Positions 1-8,082 of a DNA stretch of 64,000 bases are shown piece after piece (the stretch's first letter is position 1; each line of letters starts with the position of its first letter). The translations under genes and the position numbers were made by a program. The DNA is taken from contig SCVN01000007.1 of assembly GCA_004296885.1 (NCBI GenBank), forward strand, positions 186,001 to 250,000. Direction: 5' to 3'. The notes beneath the pieces were generated by a model, which worked only from the letters and a program-made list of their open reading frames with translations, did no database searches and had not been told where the DNA came from. This DNA comes from Nitrospirota bacterium. Lineage in GTDB: Bacteria; Nitrospirota; Nitrospiria; Nitrospirales; Nitrospiraceae.

Positions 1-43
1 TGTCGTCGCGGGATCGCGTGCAGTCCTCCGGCAGACCCACCGT

Positions 44-352
44 ATGTTTCACGCCCTCTCGAACGGCGCCGGTCCCTCGGCCAACCATGCCGATCCGAAC
101 TTTTCCCTCGAAGACTATATCAAGTCAAAATTGGGAGATTTTGTCAGGGGAATGAAGAACGGCTCCGCCCGTGATTTGCATCCGATTTTGATCAAGGCGG
201 TGGAAGAACCTTTGATTACGCTCGTGCTGAGGGAAACTAACGGCAATCAGATGCAAGCCGCCGACCTGCTGGGCATGAACCGCAACACCCTCCGCAAGAA
301 AATCACCGAGTTCCGGATCTCCGTCAAGCGGGAGCGAGCACGCCGGACGTAG
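44..352 (+). CDS. Fis-family DNA-binding protein (start uncertain)
   Basis: A 102-residue protein whose C-terminal half is a Fis-type helix-turn-helix: residues about 68-90 contain NQMQAADLLGMNRNTLRKK, the pattern shared by Fis and the C-terminal domain of NtrC-type activators. The preceding helix (DLHPILIKAVEEPLITLVL) matches the Fis dimerisation region. Such proteins bind and bend DNA as dimers. The reading frame stays open to the left edge of the window and there is no clear ribosome binding site before the ATG at 44, so the gene may start upstream; a longer regulator ending in a Fis domain is the alternative. It stands about 120 bp before tRNA-Val, with no obvious link. Confidence 0.75.
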   Translation: MFHALSNGAGPSANHADPNFSLEDYIKSKLGDFVRGMKNGSARDLHPILIKAVEEPLITLVLRETNGNQMQAADLLGMNRNTLRKKITEFRISVKRERARRT

Positions 353-430
353 AACCATCCGCCCCGAACAGGGCTGGCCCGATCGGGGGCGGACTGAATC
401 CATTTGACGCCCCCTATCCAGGCGAAATTC

Positions 431-460
431 TTGACAGTACCGCTTGGGCTATATTAGCAT
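431..460 (+). promoter_or_regulatory. Putative sigma-70 promoter of tRNA-Val
   Basis: A perfect -35 TTGACA (431-436) is followed after 18 bp by TAGCAT (455-460, 4 of 6 to consensus). Transcription would start near 467, just before the mature tRNA 5' end at 474. The same 18-bp spacing recurs before tRNA-fMet, icd and the peroxiredoxin gene. Confidence 0.6.
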
Positions 461-473
461 GGCCCCGAACGTT

Positions 474-548
474 AGGCGCGTAGCTCAGGGGGAGAGCGCT
501 ACCTTGACACGGTAGAGGTCGACGGTTCAAGACCGTCCGCGCCTACCA
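474..548 (+). tRNA. tRNA-Val (anticodon GAC)
   Basis: A full cloverleaf can be drawn. The acceptor stem AGGCGCG pairs perfectly with CGCGCCT, the D arm carries GCTC..GAGC, the anticodon stem CTACC/GGTAG encloses the loop TTGACAC with anticodon GAC, and the T arm contains GGTTCAAGACC. The discriminator A and an encoded CCA end the gene at 548. The anticodon reads GUC/GUU valine codons. Confidence 0.95.
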
Positions 549-785
549 TTTCGCGGAACGAGGGCATCAGGTCGCCGGGGACGAGAACCCATTCGATTGC
601 GGGAGACGGAGTCAGATGCGAGGTCGCGGGCAACAGAGAACCACGGGCGCAGTAACGTCCATGCGTTGAGGGTTTCTCCAAGCCGGTCCGGCCGCAGATG
701 ATTTCGGGATGCTTCCCGCAGGAACGAAGAGGTTCCGAGAGACGAGTCCCGCGGCAATCATGATGCCTTTTCTTATTTGAGCCCT

Positions 786-2717
786 ATGCCCATCGGGACC
801 CAACAGATTCAGATCACATTGACGGACGGGACCACCCGCCAGGTTCCGAGCGGCTGTACCGTCGCTGAAGCCCTGAGCGGAACAACCGGCCGTCTCAGCC
901 CGGACATCCTGGCGGCGAAGGTTAACGGCACGCCCGTGGACCTGAGCAAGACCCTGACCGAACCAGCGACGGTGGAACCGATTACCTTCGCCACCCCGGA
1001 GGGTAAAGAAGTCTACCGGCACAGCAGCACCCATATCATGGCTCAGGCGGTCAAAGAGGTTTTTCCCTCGGCCCAAGTCACCATCGGCCCGGCCATCGAG
1101 GAGGGCTTTTACTACGACTTTGCCTTCGAACGGTCGTTCACTCCGGATGATCTGGCCAAGATCGAGGCCCGCACATTGGAGCTGATCAAGGCCAACCGCC
1201 CCTTCAAGCGGTTGGAGATGCGCCGCTGGGACGCAGTCAATTTCTTCAAACAGCGCGGCGAGTTGTATAAGGCTGAAATCCTCGAAAGCATCGAAGACGA
1301 GACCGTGTCCCTCTACGATCAGGGTGATTTCATCGACCTCTGCCGCGGACCGCACCTGCCGTCCACCGGACGGGTCGGGGCCTTCAAGCTGCTCTCCAGC
1401 GCCGGCGCCTACTGGCGGGGAGACGAGCGCAACCCGATGTTACAGCGGATTTACGGAACCTCCTTTCCGACCCAGGCGGAGCTGGATGCGCACCTCGCCA
1501 AGCTCGAAGAGATCAAGCGGCGGGACCACCGCAAGCTCGGCAAAGAGCTCGACTTGATCTCGCTGCAGGACGAGATCGGACCCGGCCTCGTCCTGTGGCA
1601 TCCCAAGGGCGCCCTGGTCCGCCTGCTGATCGAGAATTTCTGGCGGGAGCAGCACATCAAGCAGGGCTATGAGCTGGTCTATTCGCCTCACGTCGCGCGG
1701 CTGGATCTCTGGAAAACCAGTGGACACGTGGACTACTACCGGGAAAACATGTTCGCCTCGATGAAGGTGGAGGCCAGCGAGTACCAGCTCAAGCCGATGA
1801 ATTGCCCGTTCCACATCATGATCTACAAGGGCCACCTGCGCAGCTACCGGGACTTGCCGATCCGGTACGGCGAGTTGGGCACCGTATATCGGTATGAGCG
1901 AACCGGCGTGCTGCACGGCCTGTTGCGGGTCCGCGGCTTTACCCAGGACGACGCCCATCTGTTCTGCCGCCCGGACCAGATCGAATCCGAAGTCAGCCGG
2001 GTCCTGGACTTTACCTTCTTCGTGCTCCGAACGTTCGGCTTCTCGGAATTCGAAGTCTACGTCTCGACCAAGCCTGAAAAATCCGTCGGCGCGCCGGAAA
2101 ACTGGGCGCTGGCAACCAGCGCCCTGGAAGCCGCCCTCAAGGGACGGGGCGTCGCCTACGAGATCGACCCGGGCGAGGGAGTCTTCTACGGCCCCAAGAT
2201 CGACATCAAGATCAAGGACGTGCTCGGCCGGGCCTGGCAATGTTCCACGATCCAGATCGACTTCAACAATCCCGAACGGTTTGGATTGACCTACACGGGC
2301 GAGGATGGGAAGGCCCACCAGCCGATCATGATCCACCGGGCGCTGATGGGGTCCATCGAACGCTTCTTCGGCATTCTGGTGGAACACTACGCAGGAGCCT
2401 TTCCCACTTGGCTCGCGCCGGTCCAGGCGATGGTGCTGCCGATCAGCGAGCACCAGCATGACTATGCCGTGAAGGTCACGGAACAGTTGAAGGCGGCCGG
2501 GCTACGCGCCGACGTCGATCTGCGGAACGAAAAAGCCGGCTATAAAATTCGCGAAGCCGAGAAGGCGAAAATCCCCTACATGCTGGTCGTTGGCGCCCGC
2601 GAGCAGCAGGCTGAATCGGTGTCGATCCGCAAGCGCGGCGGCGAAGATAAGGGCAGCCAGCCGGTGCTGGCGGCCATTGACCTGATCAGGGCCGATCTGG
2701 CGCAGGCCCTGTCGTGA
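786..2717 (+). CDS. thrS: Threonyl-tRNA synthetase
   Basis: Charges tRNA-Thr in the cytoplasm. The 643-residue protein has the full ThrRS layout: an N-terminal TGS domain (about residues 1-65), the editing domain with HSSTHIMAQ, then the class II core with the zinc-ligand segment MNCPFH, motif 2 around RYERTGVLHGLLRVRGF and motif 3 GSIERFFGILVEH, and a C-terminal anticodon-binding domain from about residue 545. The ATG at 786 is chosen because it begins directly before the TGS domain; an in-frame TTG at 777 is possible and neither has a strong ribosome binding site. The spacer from the tRNA (549-785) shows no riboswitch or T-box that I can recognise. First gene of thrS-infC-rpmI-rplT. Confidence 0.97.
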   Translation: MPIGTQQIQITLTDGTTRQVPSGCTVAEALSGTTGRLSPDILAAKVNGTPVDLSKTLTEPATVEPITFATPEGKEVYRHSSTHIMAQAVKEVFPSAQVTIGPAIEEGFYYDFAFERSFTPDDLAKIEARTLELIKANRPFKRLEMRRWDAVNFFKQRGELYKAEILESIEDETVSLYDQGDFIDLCRGPHLPSTGRVGAFKLLSSAGAYWRGDERNPMLQRIYGTSFPTQAELDAHLAKLEEIKRRDHRKLGKELDLISLQDEIGPGLVLWHPKGALVRLLIENFWREQHIKQGYELVYSPHVARLDLWKTSGHVDYYRENMFASMKVEASEYQLKPMNCPFHIMIYKGHLRSYRDLPIRYGELGTVYRYERTGVLHGLLRVRGFTQDDAHLFCRPDQIESEVSRVLDFTFFVLRTFGFSEFEVYVSTKPEKSVGAPENWALATSALEAALKGRGVAYEIDPGEGVFYGPKIDIKIKDVLGRAWQCSTIQIDFNNPERFGLTYTGEDGKAHQPIMIHRALMGSIERFFGILVEHYAGAFPTWLAPVQAMVLPISEHQHDYAVKVTEQLKAAGLRADVDLRNEKAGYKIREAEKAKIPYMLVVGAREQQAESVSIRKRGGEDKGSQPVLAAIDLIRADLAQALS

Positions 2718-2733
2718 CCATAACCCTTTTCCT

Positions 2734-2748
2734 GAGAGGTGTCGTATC
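2734..2748 (+). promoter_or_regulatory. Ribosome binding site and AUC start codon of infC
   Basis: GAGAGGT (2734-2740) lies 5 nt before an in-frame ATC at 2746-2748. Initiation at this non-canonical codon gives a protein whose N terminus (VPKLRVNREIRVREVRVIG) matches the conserved start of IF3. The GTG at 2791 would remove that conserved segment and has no ribosome binding site of its own. Confidence 0.8.
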
Positions 2749-3252
2749 GTCCCCAAGCTGCGTGTAAATCGGGAAATCCGAGTCCGGGAAGTGCGCGTGA
2801 TCGGGCCTGAAGGCGAGCAATTGGGCATCCTGCCCACGCTCGATGCGCTCAAGAAGGCCCAGGAACTGGGCTACGATCTAGTCGAGGTGGCGCCCACGTC
2901 GGCGCCGCCGGTCTGCCGGATCATGGATCACGGAAAGTACAAGTACGAGCTCCAGAAAAAGGAGCACCAGAGCCGGAAGCATCAAAAATCCACGCAGGTC
3001 AAAGAGATCAAGCTTCGGCCCCGCACCGACAAGCATGATCTGGAGATCAAAATCCGGCAGGTCAAGGAGTTCCTGGCGGAAGGCAACAAGACCAAAGTCA
3101 CGGTCACATTCCGGGGGCGCGAGATGGCGAACCAGGAAATGGGACGCACGATGATGAACAGCGTGATGCAGCAGTTGATGGAAAACGGGACGATCGAGTA
3201 CGCGCCCAGGATGGAGGGGCGCAGTCTCATCATGATCGTCGCGCCCAAATAA
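2746..3252 (+). CDS. infC: Translation initiation factor IF-3
   Basis: Binds the 30S subunit, keeps the ribosomal subunits apart and checks start-codon and initiator tRNA pairing. The 168-residue product has the N domain (RVNREIRVREVRVIGPEGEQ, GYDLVEVAP, PVCRIMDHGKYKYE), the lysine-rich linker and the C domain (KEIKLRPRTDKHDLEIK, VTVTFRGREMAN). The start is placed at the ATC codon at 2746, since the protein N terminus and the ribosome binding site both require it. In E. coli and several other bacteria infC uses a rare start codon as part of its self-regulation; that IF3 represses itself here is inference. Lies 28 bp after thrS. Confidence 0.95.
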   Translation: MVPKLRVNREIRVREVRVIGPEGEQLGILPTLDALKKAQELGYDLVEVAPTSAPPVCRIMDHGKYKYELQKKEHQSRKHQKSTQVKEIKLRPRTDKHDLEIKIRQVKEFLAEGNKTKVTVTFRGREMANQEMGRTMMNSVMQQLMENGTIEYAPRMEGRSLIMIVAPK

Positions 3253-3312
3253 TCGGAGTCGGCCCGGTGCAGGACGAATCGACGCGAGAGAAACGTTGAA
3301 GGGAGAACGATG

Positions 3313-3519
3313 ATGGCAGGCCAAAAATTAAAAACGCACAGCGGCGCCAGCAAACGCATTAGCAGAACCGGCAGCGGCAAGCTGCGGCGGCGCAAGGCCG
3401 GGAAGCGGCACATCCTGACCAGCAAGGCGCGCGACCGCAAGCGGAGACTCAAGGGCACGGCGCCCGTGGATCAGACCATGACCATGTCGGTGAACCGGTT
3501 GCTCCCGTATAACACATAG
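3313..3519 (+). CDS. rpmI: Ribosomal protein bL35
   Basis: A basic 68-residue protein of the 50S subunit. It has the family pattern: [41 protein letters not shown] and a C terminus NRLLPYNT. There are two adjacent ATG codons (3310, 3313); GGGAG at 3301-3305 is 7 nt from the second and only 4 nt from the first, so the second is preferred. It sits between infC and rplT, the classical order in which the ribosomal proteins and IF3 are co-transcribed. Confidence 0.96.
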   Translation: MAGQKLKTHSGASKRISRTGSGKLRRRKAGKRHILTSKARDRKRRLKGTAPVDQTMTMSVNRLLPYNT

Positions 3520-3567
3520 CTATCAGCCGTCGGCTGATGACTACGATTAAGGTAAGGAGAACAAGAC

Positions 3568-3927
3568 ATGCCACGCGTAAAAGGCGGTCCCAAGACCAGG
3601 CAGCGGAGAAAGAAGCGGCTGAAACTTGCCAAGGGCCAGTACGGAGCGAAGAGCCGGCTGTTCCGAAGCGCCACCGAATCGGTGGACAAAGGCCAGACGT
3701 ACGCCTATGCCGAGCGGAAGAAGCGGAAGCGGAATTTCCGGCGCCTCTGGGTCACCCGGATCAGCGCCGCCGTGCGCCAACACGGATTGACATACAGCCG
3801 CTTCATCAATGCGTTGAAAAAAGCCAACGTGCTGCTGGACCGGAAGGTGTTGTCGGATATGGCCATCAAGGACCCGGCAGGATTCGACCAGCTGGCCGTC
3901 CTGGCCAAGCAGACCGCCTCGGCATAG
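3568..3927 (+). CDS. rplT: Ribosomal protein bL20
   Basis: A 119-residue 50S assembly protein with the diagnostic features MPRVKGGPKTRQRRKKRLKL at the N terminus, then RKKRKRNFRRLWVTRI and the C-terminal globular part (LDRKVLSDMA, PAGFDQLAVLAKQ). A good ribosome binding site (AAGGAG) precedes the ATG. Last gene of the thrS-infC-rpmI-rplT group; in E. coli bL20 represses rpmI-rplT translation, but no such operator was identified here. The genes that normally follow, bacterial pheS-pheT, are absent in this orientation; an archaeal-type pheST runs convergently instead. Confidence 0.97.
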   Translation: MPRVKGGPKTRQRRKKRLKLAKGQYGAKSRLFRSATESVDKGQTYAYAERKKRKRNFRRLWVTRISAAVRQHGLTYSRFINALKKANVLLDRKVLSDMAIKDPAGFDQLAVLAKQTASA

Positions 3928-3943
3928 CCCGCTCACAAGTCCG

Positions 3944-4000
3944 AAAGTCTGAAAGTCAGAAAGTCCGCCCCGTTTCAGGACTTGACGACTTTCAGACTTT
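3944..4000. terminator. Inverted repeat between rplT and pheT, likely bidirectional terminator
   Basis: AAAGTCTGAAAGTC (3944-3957) is the exact reverse complement of GACTTTCAGACTTT (3987-4000). Inside the loop AAGTCC (3961-3966) pairs with GGACTT (3978-3983), so a long hairpin can form. The left arm is a run of AAAGTC-like units (AAAGTCtgAAAGTCagAAAGTCc). The right arm touches the pheT stop codon (3999-4001). It can serve both convergent operons. Neither side has a long U tract, so the terminator role is inferred from position. Confidence 0.6.
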
Positions 4001-5744
4001 ATGACTTTTCGACAGTCCCCTCGGCCAGCCGATCCACTTCCAGTTCAAACACCACCGCCGGCATCGTCACCTGCCACTGCTCCAAGACCTCCGGATGCAG
4101 TTCGCCGATCAGGCCGATGGCGTGGCCGTGCAGCAGAATCCGGCCCGCCCGCCCGGGTAAGAACGAGGGGTGGGCCACCGGCTCCAGACTGTAGGGGCAA
4201 TTCAAATAAAACAACAGCAGGTCCAAACTGGAATGGACTTCGGAAAAGTTCGCGCTGGCATGGGCGATCAGCGCGCCGAGCGCCATCCGGGTACGTGACC
4301 CGAGCTCCTCTGCCTGATCAGGCACCGCCACTTCCCCGACCTCAAAGAGCCGGTGCGGATAGAAGGATCGGGTGGACGCTGCTTCCACCCGCAGCAGGGA
4401 CGGAACGATCCACTGCCGCAGGCAACTGAAGGTCTGGGACATCGCATTGTCCACTTCCACGATGCGGTCCCACTCGCTTCCGGTCAGCCGCATCCGCTCA
4501 ATCAACTCCTGCCGCGAAGCCAGGATATTGGCCATGATTTCCTGGAAACCCAGCCCGATCATCAGATCGCGCATCCGGTCGGACAGCTGCTCCACGCGAG
4601 ACAGACCGCCCACGGTGAACTGCGACGGCATCACCGGCTCGAACGATCCGTATCCGCGGCTGATCGCCACGTCTTCCACTACGTCGACCGCATGCATCAG
4701 GTCGTTCCGGTAGGGCGGCAGCTTCACCGTCAGCTTGTCCTTCGCCCCGCGGACCTCGCACCCGTACACCGACAGGGCCTCGCGAATCTGTTTCGGCTCC
4801 AACGGCACCCCCAGAGCTTCACGGATCACTTGGATGGCAATGGACCGTGGCTGGCCGAAATCCAGCGGCGTGGGCATGGATTTGCCCAGCGCCGTGGCAT
4901 AGGGATAGGTCACCTGCACCGGCTCAATGGCCGCGCCCCGATCCGCCAGATTGACCGCCAGAATGTTCAAAGTCAGCACAACCATCAACAAATCGGTGCC
5001 GGTAACTTCGACAAAGAGATCCCGGTCGCCGATCCGCACTTCCCCGATCTCCCGGCTGTTAATGATGGGCGGGAGGGAGAGCACCTGCCCCTCGTCGTCC
5101 CGCAAGAGGGGCACCCGGTCATGGCCCGCGATCAACGCCCCGTACTCCAAACCTTTCGGGTGCACGGCCAGGATCTCGCGCAGCGACATCTTGTCGTCGA
5201 AGCCCAGGGGGGTGAACCGGGCATCGTCCTGCTTGACCAGGTCGTAGGTGACCGGAAAGACGATCTCCGGGAGGCGATAGAGCCCGATCGACACAGTGCT
5301 GCGCTTCCGCCCGAAAATGTCGGCCAGTTTTTCCTGCACCTGAATCAACTGCGCCAGGCCGGCCTCGGTCACCGCATACCCGCAGGCCGTGCAGGCCGCC
5401 ACGTAAGGACGAATCTTCTCTAAGCCCGGCGCGACGAGCAGGCGCCGTTTTGCCTGTGGCTTGGCGCCGAAGAACGGATAGGCCGGCGCGGCACCTGTGA
5501 GCTTGATCCGAATCTGCCGGGCCACTCCTTCGGCGGACCAGAGATCGGGCCGGTTACTGTCCTGCAGTTCGACCCGCACCTCACCCGTTTCGTGGTCATG
5601 ATCCTTGAGTTCGCCCTTGACCAGCGGGAGCCACGACTCCAGGCTCTCGGCGGTCAAGACGCCTCCTCCCGCCGTGGCTTCCCCGAGCGCGGCGGGACCG
5701 AGGAGCTGCTCGAAGTCTTTTAGATTGATGGAGATGGTCGGCAT
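3999..5744 (-). CDS. pheT: Phenylalanyl-tRNA synthetase beta subunit, archaeal/eukaryotic type
   Basis: Beta subunit of the alpha2-beta2 PheRS. At 581 residues it is far shorter than the usual bacterial PheT (about 790-800) and lacks the N-terminal EMAP/OB tRNA-binding domain and the C-terminal ferredoxin-like anticodon domain of that type. The N terminus MPTISINLKDFEQLLG, the B5-region motif PPYRNDLMHAVDVVEDVAI and the C-terminal GLIGELHPEVLEQW are the form seen in archaeal and eukaryotic beta subunits. B3/B4 editing region about 90-270, B5 about 290-370, catalytic-like fold after 380. Follows pheS by 34 bp. Spirochaetes are known to carry this type; its origin by transfer is inference. Confidence 0.93.
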   Translation of the reverse strand: MPTISINLKDFEQLLGPAALGEATAGGGVLTAESLESWLPLVKGELKDHDHETGEVRVELQDSNRPDLWSAEGVARQIRIKLTGAAPAYPFFGAKPQAKRRLLVAPGLEKIRPYVAACTACGYAVTEAGLAQLIQVQEKLADIFGRKRSTVSIGLYRLPEIVFPVTYDLVKQDDARFTPLGFDDKMSLREILAVHPKGLEYGALIAGHDRVPLLRDDEGQVLSLPPIINSREIGEVRIGDRDLFVEVTGTDLLMVVLTLNILAVNLADRGAAIEPVQVTYPYATALGKSMPTPLDFGQPRSIAIQVIREALGVPLEPKQIREALSVYGCEVRGAKDKLTVKLPPYRNDLMHAVDVVEDVAISRGYGSFEPVMPSQFTVGGLSRVEQLSDRMRDLMIGLGFQEIMANILASRQELIERMRLTGSEWDRIVEVDNAMSQTFSCLRQWIVPSLLRVEAASTRSFYPHRLFEVGEVAVPDQAEELGSRTRMALGALIAHASANFSEVHSSLDLLLFYLNCPYSLEPVAHPSFLPGRAGRILLHGHAIGLIGELHPEVLEQWQVTMPAVVFELEVDRLAEGTVEKS

Positions 5745-5778
5745 GAAAATACGCTTTCAGTGGTCGGCTGACAGCTCT

Positions 5779-7362
5779 TCAAAAATGTCCGCGCGTGGTC
5801 CGCAGCATGTCCAGATCGGTGGAGAACAGGTCGCGAATATCGTGGATACCCAGGGCCACCATGGCCATCCGGTCCAGCCCCAGCCCCCAGGCGATCACCG
5901 GCACCTCGACACCCAGCGGCAGCGTGACCTCCGGGCGAAACAACCCGGCCCCGCCCAGTTCCATCCAGCCCAGCTTGGGATGTCTGACATGAAGCTCGAC
6001 GGACGGTTCGGTGAAAGGAAAGTACGCCGGCAGGAACCGGCTTTCCTTTGCCTGCGCCATTTCAACGGCAAACAAATTCAGCAGTCCCAGCAAGGTGCGA
6101 AAATTGATGTCCGGCCCCAGGACAATCCCTTCGACCTGAAAGAAATCGCAGGCGTGGGTCGCGTCCACCGCATCGTAGCGGAAGCAGCGGGCAATGGAAA
6201 AATACTTCCCCGGAACCGCAGGCCCGGATGCCAGCCGGTGCGCCGACACCGCCGTGCCCTGGCTTCGCAGCACCAGCCGCTTGGCCCGTTCGCGATCATA
6301 GTCATAGCCCCAGCCGGCGGATCCCGTGTCGCCGCCGTTCCGATGCGTCTCCGCCACACGTGAGAGGAAGGGCTCGGCGATCCCGCGCGCATGCGTGGGG
6401 TCTTTCACGAAATAGACATCGTGGATGGCCCGCGCCGGATGGAACTGCGGCATATATAACGTATCCATGTTCCAGAACTCGGTCTCGACCAGAGAGCCCC
6501 GCATTTCCTGGAACCCCATGCTGACCAGCTTGCGTTTGACCAGATCGAGAAACTCGCGGTAGGGATGCCGACGCCCAGCCGACAATCGCGGCGGCCGCAG
6601 GCTGATCGTATATTGCCGAAAACGTTTCGTCCGCCAGGACCCGTCCTTGAGCAGCTCCGGGGTGAGTTGCGAGACCTCGTCGCCCAGACCCTGGGTCGCA
6701 ATCGTCTGCGCGGCTTCCTGCCCGGCCTGGGTCAATTGGTAGCGGCGCTCGACCCGGTCGTCGATCCGGAAGGGCTCGTTGGGATTGCCTCGCTTGACGG
6801 CGTAGTGCTCGATGACCCGGCGCAGAGGCTCCGGAAACGCGTGGAGCTCCCTGGGCGCGCCATGCAGATCCTTCAGCAAAGTACGCAAGGATTCGGACAA
6901 GGGGCTGGGCGCACCGGTGGCTTCCACGTGCCCACCCTGTACGATCCGAATCGCGCCTTCCTTCTTCAGACTCCCGACGGCCCCGCTCATTTCGCTGGGC
7001 TCCAATCCTTCGCGGGCCTGGAGGTCCTGGATGGTCATGCGCTTGCCGGTCTGCTTGGCGTCCCGGACCACCGACAGAATGCGTTCGATGGGGGCATATT
7101 TCTCGAAGTACCGTTCGCCCACCTTGCTCAATGACACGATCGGCGTGACGACTTCGGATTCCACCCGGAGCAACGCTTTCGCCAGCAGCCACTCTACGGC
7201 CATGCTGAGTTGGGAGGGCTCCAGGCCGGCGGCATGCCCGATATCTTCCTGGCGAAGAGGGCCAGGCTGGTGCGTCTGATGCTGGCCGAGTACGGTCAGC
7301 ACCTTGACCTCAAGGGGATGGAGGCTGCCGATTTGAGAGGGAGTGTCCACCGGGTTGTCCAA
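5779..7362 (-). CDS. pheS: Phenylalanyl-tRNA synthetase alpha subunit, archaeal/eukaryotic type
   Basis: Catalytic subunit of PheRS. The 527-residue length exceeds the bacterial form (about 330-350). Residues 1-200 form winged-helix-like segments (LHPLEVKVLTVLGQ, EVVTPIVSLSKVGERYFEKY) as in archaeal and eukaryotic alpha subunits, in place of the bacterial coiled coil. The class II core follows: HPYREFLDLVKRKLVSMGF, FWNMDTLYMPQFHPARAIHD, the insertion RSQGTAVSAHRLA, and GGAGLFRPEV..GLGLDRMAM (motif 3). The TTG at 7362 directly follows the rpe stop codon; an in-frame GTG at 7350 is the alternative. Translationally linked to rpe and pheT. Confidence 0.93.
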   Translation of the reverse strand: MDNPVDTPSQIGSLHPLEVKVLTVLGQHQTHQPGPLRQEDIGHAAGLEPSQLSMAVEWLLAKALLRVESEVVTPIVSLSKVGERYFEKYAPIERILSVVRDAKQTGKRMTIQDLQAREGLEPSEMSGAVGSLKKEGAIRIVQGGHVEATGAPSPLSESLRTLLKDLHGAPRELHAFPEPLRRVIEHYAVKRGNPNEPFRIDDRVERRYQLTQAGQEAAQTIATQGLGDEVSQLTPELLKDGSWRTKRFRQYTISLRPPRLSAGRRHPYREFLDLVKRKLVSMGFQEMRGSLVETEFWNMDTLYMPQFHPARAIHDVYFVKDPTHARGIAEPFLSRVAETHRNGGDTGSAGWGYDYDRERAKRLVLRSQGTAVSAHRLASGPAVPGKYFSIARCFRYDAVDATHACDFFQVEGIVLGPDINFRTLLGLLNLFAVEMAQAKESRFLPAYFPFTEPSVELHVRHPKLGWMELGGAGLFRPEVTLPLGVEVPVIAWGLGLDRMAMVALGIHDIRDLFSTDLDMLRTTRGHF

Positions 7363-8082
7363 TCACGGCCGACGCGCCGGCCCGCCGGCCGGCGCCACGC
7401 CGGATGCAGGCGCCGTACGGTGCGAGGCCCGACGCAACGCGCCGATCACCGCGCCATAGTCCGCGCTGCAGAATATGGCCGAGCCGGAAACCAGGACGTC
7501 GGCTCCGGCCTCGATGATGCGCCCGGCGTTGTCGACCTTGACGCCGCCGTCCACCTCCAGCAAGGCGCCGCTGCCGGTCTGGTCGATGAGCTGCCGGGCT
7601 CTCGTAATTTTGTCCAGGACCGACGGGATGAACTGTTGCCCGCCGAACCCAGGATTGACCGACATGATCAACAGGAGGTCGGCCTCGCCGAGAATTTCCT
7701 CCACCGTCGCCAGCGAGGTCGCCGGATTCAGAGTCACCCCGGCCTTGACGCCCCGCTCCTTGATGGCCTGGACCGTGCGATGGAGATGCGGACAGGCCTC
7801 CACGTGGACCGTCAGGTAGGTCGCGCCGGCCTGCGCAAACTCGGCAATGAAGGCATCGGGGTTCGTCATCATCAGATGCACGTCCAGCGGAAGCTTCGTC
7901 ACCTTGCGCAAGGCCTCGACGATCGGCGGCCCGACCGTCAGGTTGGGGACGAAGTGGCCATCCATGACGTCCACATGCAGCCAATCGGCGCCGGCCGCCT
8001 CCACACGGGCCACTTCCTCGGCCAAACGGGCAAAGTCCGCGGAGAGAATGGACGGAGCGATCCGCAGGGAAGGTCGTGCCAT
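7363..8082 (-). CDS. rpe: Ribulose-phosphate 3-epimerase
   Basis: Interconverts ribulose-5-phosphate and xylulose-5-phosphate in the pentose phosphate pathway. The 239-residue TIM barrel shows all signature strands: IAPSILSADFARL, WLHVDVMDGHFVPNLT, LDVHLMMTNPD, LLIMSVNPGFGGQ, and LEVDGGVK near the C terminus, where the phosphate-binding GSAIF follows. The metal and catalytic His and Asp residues in these motifs are present. The C terminus carries an extra proline/arginine-rich tail of about 20 residues. Its ATG overlaps the rsmB stop by two bases, so it is part of the fmt-rsmB-rpe-pheS-pheT operon. Confidence 0.96.
   Translation of the reverse strand: MARPSLRIAPSILSADFARLAEEVARVEAAGADWLHVDVMDGHFVPNLTVGPPIVEALRKVTKLPLDVHLMMTNPDAFIAEFAQAGATYLTVHVEACPHLHRTVQAIKERGVKAGVTLNPATSLATVEEILGEADLLLIMSVNPGFGGQQFIPSVLDKITRARQLIDQTGSGALLEVDGGVKVDNAGRIIEAGADVLVSGSAIFCSADYGAVIGALRRASHRTAPASGVAPAGGPARRP

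Noticed and set aside
549-785. T-box or other riboswitch before thrS
   Set aside because: No T-box core, no terminator-antiterminator pair and no aptamer motif could be found in the 237-bp spacer.
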